From Mycobacterium sp. Marseille-P9652 (GTDB lineage Bacteria > Actinomycetota > Actinomycetes > Mycobacteriales > Mycobacteriaceae), in assembly GCF_902652685.1 (NCBI RefSeq), contig NZ_CACRUY010000020.1:1-64000 (forward strand): a stretch of 64,000 nt of DNA, given 5' to 3'. Position 1 is the first letter of the stretch. The number at the start of each line of letters is the position of its first letter. Both the position numbers and the translations under genes were made by a program. The notes beneath the pieces are model-generated. The model was not told the DNA's origin, did no database searches, and was given only the letters and a program-made list of their open reading frames with translations. Positions 35,561 to 44,691 of this stretch are shown here, piece after piece.

Positions 35561-36901
35561 CTATCCCGGGGCGCTGACGCCGCTTTGGCGGGCGTCGACA
35601 CGCTCCAGCCGGCCCTCGGTGTACGACGCGATCTGGTCGACCACCACCCGCAACCGGGCGCCGTCGTCTGCCGCGGCGTCGAACGCGGCGGCGAAGATCG
35701 GGTCCAATGTGCCGGGCGCCCCGGCGTAGAGCCACTGCGCCACGCGGTGAATGCGTTCGCGCTGGCGGGCCTGGGTGTCGCGGTGCCGCGGGTCGGACAT
35801 GATGAACTGCAGCGCCAGGATTTTCAGCAGGGCCACCTCGGCGCGGACGACATCGGGGACGTGCAGGTCGGCCCGGTAGCGCACCAACGTATCCGTCGCC
35901 GCCGCGCGGGTGGCCGCGATCGCGGCCGACGCGAACCTGCCGACCAGCTCGCTGGTCAGCCGCTTCAGCGCGACCGACGCCGCGAGCGTGGCGTCGTACT
36001 TGCCCACCGCCGCCACCACGGGCAGGCCGGACAGCCGCCGGGCGGCGGCCATGAAGTCGTCGGCGCTCACGTGGGGGAACTCGCTCTCACCGAGCTTGGC
36101 CAGCGTGGCGACCTCGTCGTCGTCCGCCAGCACCCGCAGGTCGATGCGCTGCGAGACGACGCCGTCCTCGACGTCGTGCACCGAGTAGGCGACATCGTCG
36201 GCCCAGTCCATCACCTGCGCCTCGAGGCAGATCCGGTCGGGCGGCGCGCCGCGTCTCACCCAGGCCGCCGGCTCACGGTCCTCCTCATAGAAGCCGAACT
36301 TCCGCCTCCCGGTGCTCTTCGTGTTCGGTGGGCAACGCCCGCGTGTCCAGGGATACTTCGTCACCGCGTCCAGCGCGGCGCGCGTCAGGTTCAGGCCGAC
36401 GCTGTTGCCGTCGGCGTCAAGGACTTTGGGCTCGAGGCTGGTCAGGATCCGGAAGTTCTGGGCGTTGCCCTCGAAGCCGCCGTGGCTCTCGGCGACCTCA
36501 TCGAGTGCGCGTTCGCCGTTGTGGCCGTAGGGCGGATGCCCGATGTCGTGGGCCAGGCCCGCGAGTTCGACCAGGTCGAGGTCGCAGCCCAGGCCCACCG
36601 CCATCCCGCGCCCGATCTGGGCAACCTCGAGCGAATGCGTCAACCGGGTGCGCGGGGTGTCCCCTTCGCGGGGCCCGACGACCTGCGTCTTGTCAGCGAG
36701 TCGACGCAGCGCCGCGCTGTGCAGGACGCGCGCGCGGTCGCGGGCGAACTCGGTGCGGTGTTGGTTCTCGGTGCCCGGCAGACCGGCAGCCTTCGGCGCT
36801 TCGCGTACCCGTCGCTCACGGTCGAAGTCGTCGTAGGGGTCGTGCTCGTGCGTGTTGTTCACCGCAGCACAGTCTGCCAGGGCGCCCGCACTTGTCGTCA
36901 C
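35561..36901 (-). CDS. dgt: deoxyguanosinetriphosphate triphosphohydrolase-like protein
   Basis: 446 residues. HD-domain phosphohydrolase with [15 protein letters not shown] (about 84-98) and [16 protein letters not shown] (about 114-129) supplying the metal-binding His/Asp residues. It hydrolyses dNTPs to nucleoside and triphosphate. A GTG at 36862, which gives the start nearest to [10 protein letters not shown] as in M. tuberculosis, is an alternative to the ATG used here. Divergent from the TPM protein 38 nt away; the SodC paralogue follows 10 nt after its stop. Matches Rv2344c. Confidence 0.9.
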   Translation of the reverse strand: MTTSAGALADCAAVNNTHEHDPYDDFDRERRVREAPKAAGLPGTENQHRTEFARDRARVLHSAALRRLADKTQVVGPREGDTPRTRLTHSLEVAQIGRGMAVGLGCDLDLVELAGLAHDIGHPPYGHNGERALDEVAESHGGFEGNAQNFRILTSLEPKVLDADGNSVGLNLTRAALDAVTKYPWTRGRCPPNTKSTGRRKFGFYEEDREPAAWVRRGAPPDRICLEAQVMDWADDVAYSVHDVEDGVVSQRIDLRVLADDDEVATLAKLGESEFPHVSADDFMAAARRLSGLPVVAAVGKYDATLAASVALKRLTSELVGRFASAAIAATRAAATDTLVRYRADLHVPDVVRAEVALLKILALQFIMSDPRHRDTQARQRERIHRVAQWLYAGAPGTLDPIFAAAFDAAADDGARLRVVVDQIASYTEGRLERVDARQSGVSAPG

Positions 36902-36927
36902 GCCGCGGGCGCTGACGGTGGCCGGGC

Positions 36928-36933
36928 TAGATT
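36928..36933 (+). promoter_or_regulatory. -10 element for leaderless TPM-domain gene
   Basis: TAGATT ends 6 nt before the ATG at 36940, with no ribosome site between. Confidence 0.45.
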
Positions 36934-36939
36934 GACGCT

Positions 36940-38919
36940 ATGCGCATCGCTCGCCTGCTCGGGGTGATCCTGACGCTGCTCGGCCCGGGACTGCTGCTGG
37001 CGCCGGCGGCAGGCGCCCAACCGCCGTCACGGCTGACCGATTACATCACCGACGACGCGGGCGCGCTTTCGGACTCGGGTCGCGCGGCGGTCAGCTCGGC
37101 GCTGGACGAGCTGTACACCCATCGCCACGTCCGGCTCTGGGTGGTCTACGTCCACGACTTCTCGGGCCAAAGCGCGGAGGACTGGGCGAGGCAGGTCCGC
37201 CGCATGAGCGACCTGGGTGACTACGACGCGCTGCTGGCCGTGGCCACCACCGCGCGCTCGTACGCCTTCCTGGTGCCCACGGCGGTCAGAAGCGTGAACG
37301 CGGCCCAGGTGGATGACCTGCGGCGCAACAAGATCGAACCGGCGCTGCACAACGGCGACTGGGTTGGCGCGGCGGACGCGGCGGCCGACGGGCTCGACCC
37401 GCCGAGCAGTTCGTCGGGCCCCGCGTTTCTGCTCGTCGCGCTGGCCGCGATCGCCGTCGCCGTGGTCGTGCTGCTGGTGGTGATGCGCTACCGGCGCCGG
37501 CGCCGGCGCGCCGCCGCACTGGCCGCGGCCCGTCGGGTCGACCCCACCGACGTCAACGCGCTCACGGCGGTGCCGCTAGAGGCGCTCGACGACCTCTCGC
37601 GCTCGATGGTGGTCGACGTCGACAACGCGGTGCGCACCAGCTCCAACGAACTCGACCTGGCGGTCGCCGAGTTCGGTGACCAGCGGACCCAACCGTTCAC
37701 GCAGGCCGTCAACAACGCCAAAGCCGCTCTGTCACAAGCCTTTACGGTGCGTCAACAGCTCGACGACGACGCGCCCGAGGCACCGGCGCAGCGCCGCGAA
37801 CTGCTTACCCGGGTGATCGTGTCGGCCGCGCGGGCGGACCGCGAACTCGAGTCGCAGACCGAAGCCTTCGAGCAGCTGCGGGACCTGGTGCTCAACGCGC
37901 CGTCGCGGCTCGACGGTCTGACGCAGCAGTACGTGGAACTGACGTCCCGCATCGACCCGGCGGCCGAGCGGCTGACCGAGCTGCACAACGAATTCGACTC
38001 GACCGCACTGGCTTCGGTGTCCGGCAACGTCGCGGCCGCCAAGGAGCGGCTGGCCTTCGCCGACCGCAACATCGGCGTTGCCCGCGAGCGGTCCGGTCAG
38101 GCGGTGAGTGGGCAGCAGACCGCGCTGGTGGACGCCTTCCGCGCCGCCGAGTCGGCGCTCGGTCAGGCGCGGGCGCTGCTCGACGCGGTGGACAACGCCG
38201 CTGCCGACATCCGGCACGCCGTCGACGCCCTGCCGTCCCTGCTGGCCGACGTCGACGCCGGAGTCGCGCGGGCGGACGGTCTGCTCAAGCAGGCGCAGAA
38301 CGCGAGGTCGTCCCACAGCGGCGAGTTGGCGTCGGCCCGAGAGGCGGCCGCCCACGCGGTCGACGGCGCGCGCGCCAGGGGGTCCGCCGACCCGCTCGGC
38401 GCCTTCGCAAACCTGACCAAGGCCGACGCCGACCTGAACCGGGTGATGGCGGAGCTAGCCGAGGAACAGGCGAGCGCCGAGCGGCTCCGGCGCTCGTACG
38501 AGCAGGCCGTGTTCACGGCCGAGTCCCGGGTGCGCGCCGTGTCCGACTACATCGACACCCGCCGCGGCAGCGTCGGCCCGGAGGCCCGGACCAGGCTCGG
38601 CGAGGCCACCCGGCACCTCCAGGCCGCGCGGGACAAGGGGACGAGCGATCCGGGCGAGGCGATAGCGCACGCCAACGCGGCGTCGACGCTGGCCGCTCAG
38701 GCGCAGTCGCTGGCCAACGCCGACGTGCAGTCGGCCCAGCAGGCCTATGCCGGGCGCGGCGGGAGCGACACGGGGGCCATGCTCGGCGGCATCATCATCG
38801 GTGACCTGCTGAGCGGCGGCATGCGCGGCGGGTTCGGCGGTTGGAGCCCGACGTCGTTCGGCGGCTCGGCCGGGGGCTCGTCCGGCGGCGGCCTGATGGG
38901 TGGCGGCGGCCGCTTCTGA
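36940..38919 (+). CDS. exported TPM-domain membrane protein with coiled-coil tail, Rv2345-like
   Basis: 659 residues. Signal peptide (cleaved near AGA-Q, about 26), TPM domain (about 32-150) with YITDDAGALSDS, a transmembrane helix (about 163-185) followed by a poly-Arg stop-transfer, a long Ala/Glu/Arg-rich coiled coil (about 215-600), and a Gly/Ser-rich end (GGSAGGSSGGG). So the TPM domain faces outside and the coiled coil the cytoplasm. TPM domains are linked to phosphatase-like or membrane-protein maintenance roles, but this member's function is unknown. Synteny equals Rv2345. A strong palindromic terminator follows. Confidence 0.85.
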   Translation: MRIARLLGVILTLLGPGLLLAPAAGAQPPSRLTDYITDDAGALSDSGRAAVSSALDELYTHRHVRLWVVYVHDFSGQSAEDWARQVRRMSDLGDYDALLAVATTARSYAFLVPTAVRSVNAAQVDDLRRNKIEPALHNGDWVGAADAAADGLDPPSSSSGPAFLLVALAAIAVAVVVLLVVMRYRRRRRRAAALAAARRVDPTDVNALTAVPLEALDDLSRSMVVDVDNAVRTSSNELDLAVAEFGDQRTQPFTQAVNNAKAALSQAFTVRQQLDDDAPEAPAQRRELLTRVIVSAARADRELESQTEAFEQLRDLVLNAPSRLDGLTQQYVELTSRIDPAAERLTELHNEFDSTALASVSGNVAAAKERLAFADRNIGVARERSGQAVSGQQTALVDAFRAAESALGQARALLDAVDNAAADIRHAVDALPSLLADVDAGVARADGLLKQAQNARSSHSGELASAREAAAHAVDGARARGSADPLGAFANLTKADADLNRVMAELAEEQASAERLRRSYEQAVFTAESRVRAVSDYIDTRRGSVGPEARTRLGEATRHLQAARDKGTSDPGEAIAHANAASTLAAQAQSLANADVQSAQQAYAGRGGSDTGAMLGGIIIGDLLSGGMRGGFGGWSPTSFGGSAGGSSGGGLMGGGGRF

Positions 38920-38930
38920 GCGGTCCAGAT

Positions 38931-38970
38931 ACGTCATGCCCCCGGGTACGAGTACCCGGGGGCATGACGT
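38931..38970. terminator. perfect palindromic bidirectional terminator
   Basis: ACGTCATGCCCCCGGGTAC and its exact reverse complement flank GA, giving 19-bp arms with only two bases between them. It lies between the TPM gene and the convergent esx genes. There is no U-tract on either side, as is common for mycobacterial terminators. Confidence 0.8.
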
Positions 38971-39011
38971 TGCTTACGCGAGGTGCGGGCGGGCGCGCCG
39001 CCCGTACCTTG

Positions 39012-39296
39012 CTAGGCCCAGCTGGAGCCGACGGCGCTGTCGGTGCTCGACATGTTGTTGCCCGCCGTCTGCACCTTCTGGCCGTGAGCGTTGGCCTGCT
39101 CGTAGATCACCTGGAAGTTACGACCCAGCTGGGTGATGAACTCCTGGCAAGCCACCGAACCGGCGCCACCCCAGAAGTCACCGGCAGCCAGCACATCGCG
39201 AACGATGGCCTGGTGCTCGGCCTCCAACGAGGCGGCCTGGGCGCGAATCGTCGCGCCGTGGGCGTCGACGTCGCCGAACTGGTAGTTAATCGTCAT
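39012..39296 (-). CDS. esxO: WXG100 protein, EsxN/EsxO (Mtb9.9) type
   Basis: 94 residues. Helix-turn-helix WXG100 protein with FWGGAGS at the turn (about 41-47) and the Mtb9.9 pattern MTINYQFGDVDAHGATIRAQ. Forms a heterodimer with the EsxP-type partner and is exported by a type VII system, ESX-5 for this subfamily. GAGAGGACG ribosome site. Matches Rv2346c by position; close paralogues exist in mycobacteria, so the exact letter is inferred from synteny. Confidence 0.85.
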   Translation of the reverse strand: MTINYQFGDVDAHGATIRAQAASLEAEHQAIVRDVLAAGDFWGGAGSVACQEFITQLGRNFQVIYEQANAHGQKVQTAGNNMSSTDSAVGSSWA

Positions 39297-39344
39297 GGTT
39301 TACGTCCTCTCAAAGTTTGAATGTCTGGGAAAGTTGGCCGGCGA

Positions 39345-39641
39345 CTAGCTGCCGAGGATCTGCTGCGAAGCCTGCTCTTGCTGCTCGTAGTTGTTGGCGT
39401 CGCGGATCAGGCCGTCGCGCACCCCGTGCAGCATGTTGACGATGTTGCGGAAGGCCTGGTTGACCTGCCCCATCGTGTCGTAGGAGGTCGCCTGGGCCTG
39501 GCCGCTCCAGCCGGCACCGGCGATGTTCATCGACGACGCCCACATCTTGCGGGCCTCGTCCTCAACGGTCTGGGCGTGGACCTCGAAGCGGCCCGCCATC
39601 GCCCGCATCGAGTGCGGGTCGGTCATAAAACGTGTTGCCAT
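39345..39641 (-). CDS. esxP: WXG100 protein, EsxP/EsxJ type
   Basis: 98 residues, [20 protein letters not shown] start and AGWSGQAQ turn (WSG rather than WGG, about 45-47), as in the QILSS-like subfamily; ends QQILGS. Preceded by AGAAGGGAA. Partner of the esxO product, 48 nt downstream. Equivalent of Rv2347c. Confidence 0.85.
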   Translation of the reverse strand: MATRFMTDPHSMRAMAGRFEVHAQTVEDEARKMWASSMNIAGAGWSGQAQATSYDTMGQVNQAFRNIVNMLHGVRDGLIRDANNYEQQEQASQQILGS

Positions 39642-39764
39642 GTCGGCTGTTCCCTTCTGGTTAATTACTTGGACTTGACATACAGATTGAGTCTTGATGC
39701 CCGGCGTCGGGGCCTGACCAGCCGCCGGTCATGTGCGCATCACCGACAGTCCTCATCCCCTTTC

Positions 39765-40127
39765 TCAACCGGCCGCCGGGGAATGCGGTACCACCTTGCT
39801 CGTGCGCGGCAGGTCGAAGCGCGGTTCGGCCTCGCCTTCCCACGCACTCCATTGGGCTTGCTCGCCCCACTCGGCTTGCTCGCCCCATTGGGCCTGCTCG
39901 GCCCATTCGTCCATCCCCTCGGCTGGTTCCGTGGAAATCAGGCCGGGGATCGGCTGGTCTGCGACGTTGGTGCCCTCGTCCGTGTCGGTTGCCCAGTGGT
40001 CGTAGTCGTCGGGCGGGACGGCCACGCCCCAGGTCAGCGGGACGGACAGCCCGCCCAGCATCCCCGATTCACCCCGAACCGCCGACACCGAATCGTCCGG
40101 CAACGGCGAACCGAGAGGTAATAGCAC
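39765..40127 (-). CDS. small PPE-tail-like protein, Rv2348c homologue
   Basis: 120 residues. The N-terminal part has MLGGLSVPLTWGVAVPP, which resembles the SVP motif in the C-terminal domain of PPE-SVP proteins, though no PPE domain is attached. The middle is acidic and Trp/Gln-rich, built from a six-residue unit (WGEQAQ, WGEQAE) encoded by 18-bp repeats. It ends PHSPAAG. Start ATG overlaps no other gene. Position next to esxP and composition match Rv2348c. Probably a secreted or secretion-linked antigen; mechanism unknown. Confidence 0.75.
   Translation of the reverse strand: MLLPLGSPLPDDSVSAVRGESGMLGGLSVPLTWGVAVPPDDYDHWATDTDEGTNVADQPIPGLISTEPAEGMDEWAEQAQWGEQAEWGEQAQWSAWEGEAEPRFDLPRTSKVVPHSPAAG
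39847..39912. repeat. 18-bp in-frame tandem repeat, 3.7 copies
   Basis: Units at 39847, 39865 and 39883 plus a partial unit at 39901, core CCCATTGGGCTTGCTCG. They encode the six-residue Trp/Gln repeats in the Rv2348c-like protein. Copy number could vary between strains. Confidence 0.8.
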
Positions 40128-40616
40128 GTTGCCCCCTTCCGCAACCGGTTTGGAACACTCGGCTCAGCGGCGACAAATAACCACCGAGCACTCGAATCGT
40201 AAGCCAATGCCGAAGACAATATCGAGGAATCACCGATTTTCGCTTGGTTCGGCGGTAGCCTTCCGTCCCCGGGCTCGATTCCCCGGGTGTGGGGCCGGGC
40301 GCGAAGACCTGGCACCGATCGGGCGGGCCCGGCCGCACCAACGATCTGTCGACTGGAAATCCCTTGTGCGTCAGGGTGATCCCACGCAGGACGACGTTAG
40401 GTAGGTCACCTGCGTACACCGGGAATGGCGGGTCGGCGGCATTCGGGTCGCCATCAAGGACCGAGATTCCGTTCTCGCCGATCCGAAAAATGCCGTCGCT
40501 TGCGGGCAGAAAATTTCTTGATCGACGGCCGAAAACACGCCAATGGCGCGGGTGACACCGTGCTCTCCCGGTTTGCCATCCGCGCCATGACGTTAGTCAA
40601 GCCGCTTGACCTGCTG
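40128..40616. other. intergenic region between PPE and Rv2348c-like gene
   Basis: About 490 bases with no supported gene. Contains the promoter motif at 40196-40212 for the minus-strand gene to its left. Open frames here lack family resemblance and ribosome sites. Confidence 0.55.
40196..40212 (-). promoter_or_regulatory. promoter with shared motif, Rv2348c-like gene
   Basis: On the minus strand this reads CGGCATTGGCTTACGAT, with TACGAT as a TANNNT -10 element, about 69 nt upstream of the ATG at 40127. The same ATTGGCTTACGAT occurs upstream of the PPE gene. Confidence 0.5.
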
Positions 40617-41819
40617 TTATCCGACCCCGGTGCGCGGGACCACGCTGGGCCGATTCTGCACCACGTGCGGGCTCGCTCCGCCGCGACCGAGCATGCCACC
40701 GGGCGCGCCGCCGGCGCCCATGCCGCCCATCGGCATCGGCATCATCGGCATGCCGCCGCCCATCGGCGCGCCGGCGGCTGCCGCGGCGCCGCCGGGCATC
40801 TCGCCCAGACCCGACATCGCGGCGCTGACCATCTTGGCCGGGGCCGATCCCTGCCAGGTCGGCGGAACGGACATGGCGCCCACCAGGCGCGCCTTGCCGA
40901 GGCCGGCCGCGGCGTCGCCCAGGCCACCGACGCCTCCGCCTCCCATGCCCTTGGGCAAGCCGGCCGGAGCGACGTTGTCGACGAACTTGGGTACGGCGGC
41001 GGCCGTGTTGGCGCCGGCCAGCGAGGCCGAGTTCGAGGCGCCCATGCCGGCCTGCGCGGCCATCATGATCGGCGAGATGGCCATGCTGCCCGCCTGTATC
41101 GCGGGTGAGGCCACCGATTGGAGGGTGGAAATCGGCAGCGCGTTGGCCAGCGCGGAAACCCCCGCCACGGCGGGCTCGACCCCGGCCTCGACGGCGCCCA
41201 GCGGAGCAGCGAGCCCTGCCGTCGCCGTAGAAGCCAGCGTCCCGGCCTGCGCGGCGAGCCCCGTCAGCGGATCCGCCAGGCCCGCCAGACTCAGCGGCGG
41301 CAGGCTGAACGCCGGCAGCGCCGAGGCAACCGTCAGCGCCCCGGTGTGATAGCCGAACATCGCGGCCACGTCCTGGGCCCAAAACTCCATGTATTCGAAT
41401 TCGGTCGCGAAGATCGCGGGCGTGTTCTGGCCGAGGATGTTGGTCGCGATCAGGGCCATCAGCTGAGTGCGGTTCGCGGTGACCAGGGCCGTCGGGATGG
41501 TCGCAATCTGCGCCACCTCGAACGAGGACGCCGCCGTCCGTGCCTGGGCACCGGCCGCCTCGGCCTGAGCCGCCGCGGCGCTCAGCCACCCGATGTACGG
41601 CGTCGCGGCGGCTGCCATCGCCACCGAGGCGGGGCCCGCCCACGGGCCGCTGGTCAGGGCCGAGACCACTGACTGAAACGACGAGGCCGCCCCCGCCAGA
41701 TCGGCCGCCAATCCGTCCCAGGCCGACGCCGCAGCGTGCAACGGTCCGGATCCCGCGCCCGCGTACATCAGCGCGGAGTTGATCTCCGGCGGGAACCACG
41801 GAAAGGAAGGAAACGTCAC
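40617..41819 (-). CDS. PPE family protein, PPE-SVP subgroup
   Basis: 400 residues. N-terminal PPE domain (about 1-175) starting [19 protein letters not shown]; the conserved WxG-type region is SGPWAGPAS (about 57-65), with a YxxxW-like helix pair beyond. A low-complexity Ala/Gly/Ser stretch leads to the SVP motif AMSVPPTW (about 313-320) and a Gly/Met-rich tail. Type VII secreted or surface protein, probably exported via ESX-5. No PE partner gene is adjacent, so the PE partner must be elsewhere. Part of a PPE, Rv2348c-like, esxP, esxO group in one direction. Confidence 0.9.
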   Translation of the reverse strand: MTFPSFPWFPPEINSALMYAGAGSGPLHAAASAWDGLAADLAGAASSFQSVVSALTSGPWAGPASVAMAAAATPYIGWLSAAAAQAEAAGAQARTAASSFEVAQIATIPTALVTANRTQLMALIATNILGQNTPAIFATEFEYMEFWAQDVAAMFGYHTGALTVASALPAFSLPPLSLAGLADPLTGLAAQAGTLASTATAGLAAPLGAVEAGVEPAVAGVSALANALPISTLQSVASPAIQAGSMAISPIMMAAQAGMGASNSASLAGANTAAAVPKFVDNVAPAGLPKGMGGGGVGGLGDAAAGLGKARLVGAMSVPPTWQGSAPAKMVSAAMSGLGEMPGGAAAAAGAPMGGGMPMMPMPMGGMGAGGAPGGMLGRGGASPHVVQNRPSVVPRTGVG

Positions 41820-42156
41820 AGGCCCACACCTCCAGCCGCGTCAGCGGCTTCGACTCTCACTCGGCACGCGCGACAACGGACGTATTCCGCGCCACAACAG
41901 GATCGTAAGCCAATCCCGCCACGAAAAGTGATGCTTTCACCAAATCATTATGCCCGTCCCGGGTCGAGACTGCGGCACGAAAGAACGCACCTCAGTCAGC
42001 CGTCCGCGGCGACGTCCAAAACCCGCGCTGAGCAGGCCTTTCCATCGCCCCGACCAACCGGCGCCCATGCGCTCGTCCGCATCCCGGTGCGTCACCCCGC
42101 CCCGGGCGGCCGTCCGAAAGTGCGAAAGGCCGAATTTTCGCTGGCGCCCGACGACG
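41820..42156. other. intergenic region between glyS and PPE gene
   Basis: 337 bases upstream of the PPE gene and downstream of glyS. It holds the promoter motif at 41902-41918 and an AT-richer patch to about 41950. I see no gene or RNA. Confidence 0.55.
41902..41918 (-). promoter_or_regulatory. promoter with shared motif, PPE gene
   Basis: Minus-strand CGGGATTGGCTTACGAT, containing a TACGAT -10, 83 nt upstream of the PPE ATG. 16 of 17 bases match the copy at 40196-40212. Confidence 0.5.
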
Positions 42157-43554
42157 TCAGCAGCCCTTGAGCCGCTGGGCCAGGTAGTCGGCGACCCCGC
42201 CCATCGGGACCCGTTCCTGGGTCATCTTGTCGCGCTCGCGCACGGTGACCGCATTGTCCTCGAGCGAGTCGAAGTCCACCGTCACGCAGAACGGCGTCCC
42301 GACCTCGTCCTGGCGCCGGTAGCGCCGACCGATCGCGCCGGCGTCGTCGAAGTCGATGTTCCACGATCCGCGCAATTCGGCCGCCAGGTCGCGGGCCTTG
42401 GGACTCAGGTCGGCGTGCCGGGACAGCGGCAGCACGGCGGCCTTGACCGGCGCCAGCCGCGGGTCCAGCCGGAGCACCGTTCGCTTGTCCACGCCCCCCT
42501 TGGCGTTCGGGGCTTCGTCCTCGGTGTAGGCATCGATCATGAACGCCATGAACGAACGGGTGAGGCCCGCCGCCGGCTCGATGACGTACGGCACGTAGCG
42601 GGTGTCGGTGGCCTGGTCGTAGTACGACAGGTCGGCGCCGGAATGCTTTGCGTGCGTGGACAAGTCGAAGTCCGTCCGGTTCGCCACACCCTCCAGTTCA
42701 CCCCACGGGTTGCCGGCGAAGCCGAACTTGTATTCGATGTCGACCGTCCGGTCGGAGTAGTGCGACAGCTTCTCGGGCAGGTGTTCGAACAGCCTCAGGT
42801 TCTGCGGATCGATGCCGAGGTCGACGTACCACTGGTGCCGGGTGTCGATCCAGTACTGGTGCCACTCCTTGGCGGTCGACGGCTCGACGAAGAACTCCAT
42901 CTCCATCTGCTCGAATTCGCGGGTGCGGAAGATGAAGTTGCCCGGCGTGATCTCGTTGCGGAAACTCTTGCCGATCTGCCCGATCCCGAACGGCGGCTTC
43001 TTGCGCGCCGTCGTGACGATGTTGGCGAAGTTGACGAAGATGCCCTGCGCGGTCTCGGGGCGCAGATAGTGCAACCCCTCCTCGGTCTCGATGGGCCCGA
43101 GGTACGTCTTGAGCATCATGTTGAACTCGCGCGGCTCGGTCCACTGACCCTTGGTGCCGCAGTCGGGACAGACGATCTCCGTCATCGGCACGGAGTCGGG
43201 ATCGTCGATGCCCTTCTTGGCCGCGTACGCCTCCTGCAGGTGGTCCTGACGATGCCGGTGATGGCAGTTCAAGCACTCGACGAGCGGGTCGTGGAACACC
43301 TCGACGTGGCCCGAGGCCACCCACACCTGGCGCGGCAGGATGATCGACGAGTCGATCCCCACGACGTCGTCGCGGCCATTCACCACGGAACGCCACCATT
43401 GGCGTTTGATGTTCTCCTTCAACTCCACGCCCAGCGGGCCGTAGTCCCACGCCGACCGCGTGCCCCCGTAGATCTCGCCCGACGGGAAGACGAACCCCCG
43501 CCGTTTGGCCAGGTTCACTACGGTGTCGATGACGGACGCCACGGCGTGGTGCAC
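42157..43554 (-). CDS. glyS: glycyl-tRNA synthetase
   Basis: About 465 residues, class II dimeric type. Motif 2 region [25 protein letters not shown] and motif 3 [16 protein letters not shown] are clear; C-terminal anticodon-binding domain ends [12 protein letters not shown] zinc-ribbon-like insert has cysteines at about 94, 97, 129 and 132 (CLNC...CPDC), which the M. tuberculosis protein, as I recall it, lacks. Start: GTG at 43554 matches the M. tuberculosis start; GTG at 43542 is better spaced from AAAGGAG. The frame stays open to 43668, which is less likely coding. Divergent from smtB-zur. Confidence 0.92.
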   Translation of the reverse strand: MHHAVASVIDTVVNLAKRRGFVFPSGEIYGGTRSAWDYGPLGVELKENIKRQWWRSVVNGRDDVVGIDSSIILPRQVWVASGHVEVFHDPLVECLNCHHRHRQDHLQEAYAAKKGIDDPDSVPMTEIVCPDCGTKGQWTEPREFNMMLKTYLGPIETEEGLHYLRPETAQGIFVNFANIVTTARKKPPFGIGQIGKSFRNEITPGNFIFRTREFEQMEMEFFVEPSTAKEWHQYWIDTRHQWYVDLGIDPQNLRLFEHLPEKLSHYSDRTVDIEYKFGFAGNPWGELEGVANRTDFDLSTHAKHSGADLSYYDQATDTRYVPYVIEPAAGLTRSFMAFMIDAYTEDEAPNAKGGVDKRTVLRLDPRLAPVKAAVLPLSRHADLSPKARDLAAELRGSWNIDFDDAGAIGRRYRRQDEVGTPFCVTVDFDSLEDNAVTVRERDKMTQERVPMGGVADYLAQRLKGC

Positions 43555-43664
43555 TCCTTTGACTTTGGGGTTGAGCCTTCGGGGGTCGAGGGGCCGGACA
43601 TGCGCGGCGGGCATAGCAGCGCGCGGAGCACCAGTCATGGTAACGATCGGCGTCGCGGTCTTTG

Positions 43665-43684
43665 ACATGCGTCATCACGCATGT
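43665..43684. promoter_or_regulatory. inverted-repeat operator for SmtB upstream of smtB-zur
   Basis: ACATGCGT-CATC-ACGCATGT: perfect 8-bp arms around a 4-base spacer, 83 nt before smtB. ArsR/SmtB repressors bind such inverted repeats, so autoregulation of smtB-zur is likely. Confidence 0.65.
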
Positions 43685-43767
43685 GACAGTGGAGGTCGGG
43701 CCGACGGCTACCGCTGACGGCCAGCGATCCCCCTACCTGGCACTTTCGAGGTGACGGTCTCTCTCCC

Positions 43768-44172
43768 ATGGCGATGTCCTCCTCCGTGCCCGCTTCGGCG
43801 CCGTCCTCCCTGGGCGTCCTGAGCCCCGACGTGACTCACGCACACGACGCCGCGGGCCCGCGCGAGCGGTACGCGGAACCGCCGCCACGCGAGATCCTCG
43901 ACGCCGCCGGCGAGCTGCTGCGAGCGCTGGCCGCGCCCGTGCGCATCGCGATCGTCCTGCAACTGCGCGAGTCGCAGCGCTGCGTGCACGAGCTCGTCGA
44001 CGCGCTGGGCGTGCCGCAACCGCTGGTCAGCCAGCACCTGAAGATTTTGAAGGCGGCCGGCGTGGTCGCCGGGGAGCGGTCCGGCCGCGAGGTGCTGTAC
44101 CGGCTCGCCGACCACCATCTGGCGAACATCGTGGTGGACGCCGTCGCGCACGCCGGCGAGGACGCTTCATGA
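43768..44172 (+). CDS. smtB: ArsR/SmtB family zinc-responsive repressor
   Basis: 134 residues. Winged helix-turn-helix of the ArsR family (about 45-125): ELLRALAAPVRIAIVLQL, RCVHELVDALGV, PQPLVSQHLKILKAAGVV. The C-terminal helix carries LADHHLANIVVDAVAHAGED, the position of alpha5 metal ligands. An N-terminal extension of about 40 residues precedes the domain. It represses smtB-zur when zinc is low in M. tuberculosis (Rv2358). ATGA overlap with zur. Confidence 0.92.
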   Translation: MAMSSSVPASAPSSLGVLSPDVTHAHDAAGPRERYAEPPPREILDAAGELLRALAAPVRIAIVLQLRESQRCVHELVDALGVPQPLVSQHLKILKAAGVVAGERSGREVLYRLADHHLANIVVDAVAHAGEDAS

Positions 44173-44558
44173 CGGCCAGCGTCCGCGCCACCCGGCAGCG
44201 GGCGGCCATCTCCACACTGCTGGAGACGCTCGACGATTTCCGCTCGGCCCAGGAACTGCACGACGAACTCCGCCGGCGCGGCGAGAACATCGGCCTGACC
44301 ACCGTGTACCGGACGCTGCAATCGATGGCGACCGCGGGCCTGGTCGACACGCTGCGCACCGACACCGGCGAGTCGGTGTACCGGAGGTGCTCGGAACACC
44401 ATCACCACCATCTGGTCTGCCGGGTCTGCGGCTCCGCCGTCGAGGTGGGCGATCACGAGGTCGAGGAATGGGCCGCGCAAGTGGCCGCCAAGCACGGCTT
44501 CTCCGACGTCAGCCACACCATCGAGATCTTCGGCACCTGCTCGCAGTGCGGGTCCTGA
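44169..44558 (+). CDS. zur: Fur family zinc uptake regulator
   Basis: 129 residues. Fur-type DNA-binding domain (RATRQRAAISTLLETLDDFRSA, TTVYRTLQSMATAGLV) and dimer/metal domain with EHHHHHLVCRVCG (about 76-88) and CSQCGS at the end, the structural zinc cysteines. Equals M. tuberculosis FurB/Zur (Rv2359), which represses zinc uptake and ESX-3 genes under zinc-replete conditions. ATG overlaps the smtB stop. Confidence 0.95.
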   Translation: MTASVRATRQRAAISTLLETLDDFRSAQELHDELRRRGENIGLTTVYRTLQSMATAGLVDTLRTDTGESVYRRCSEHHHHHLVCRVCGSAVEVGDHEVEEWAAQVAAKHGFSDVSHTIEIFGTCSQCGS

Positions 44559-44691
44559 CCGGCCGGAAACGGCGCGGCCCGGCCACCGGAAATTTTTCCT
44601 CCAGAAAGTTGTCCGACTGGCGCACGCCGCGCGCTCCTACCCATGAGTGGCCCACGGGCCAAGACCAGAACTCACGGGAAGCGAGAACACG

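Noticed and set aside
44647-44691. Earlier ATG start for the alpha/beta hydrolase
   Set aside because: The ATG at 44692 has the better purine-rich site, and the extra 15 residues have no counterpart in Rv2715-like proteins.
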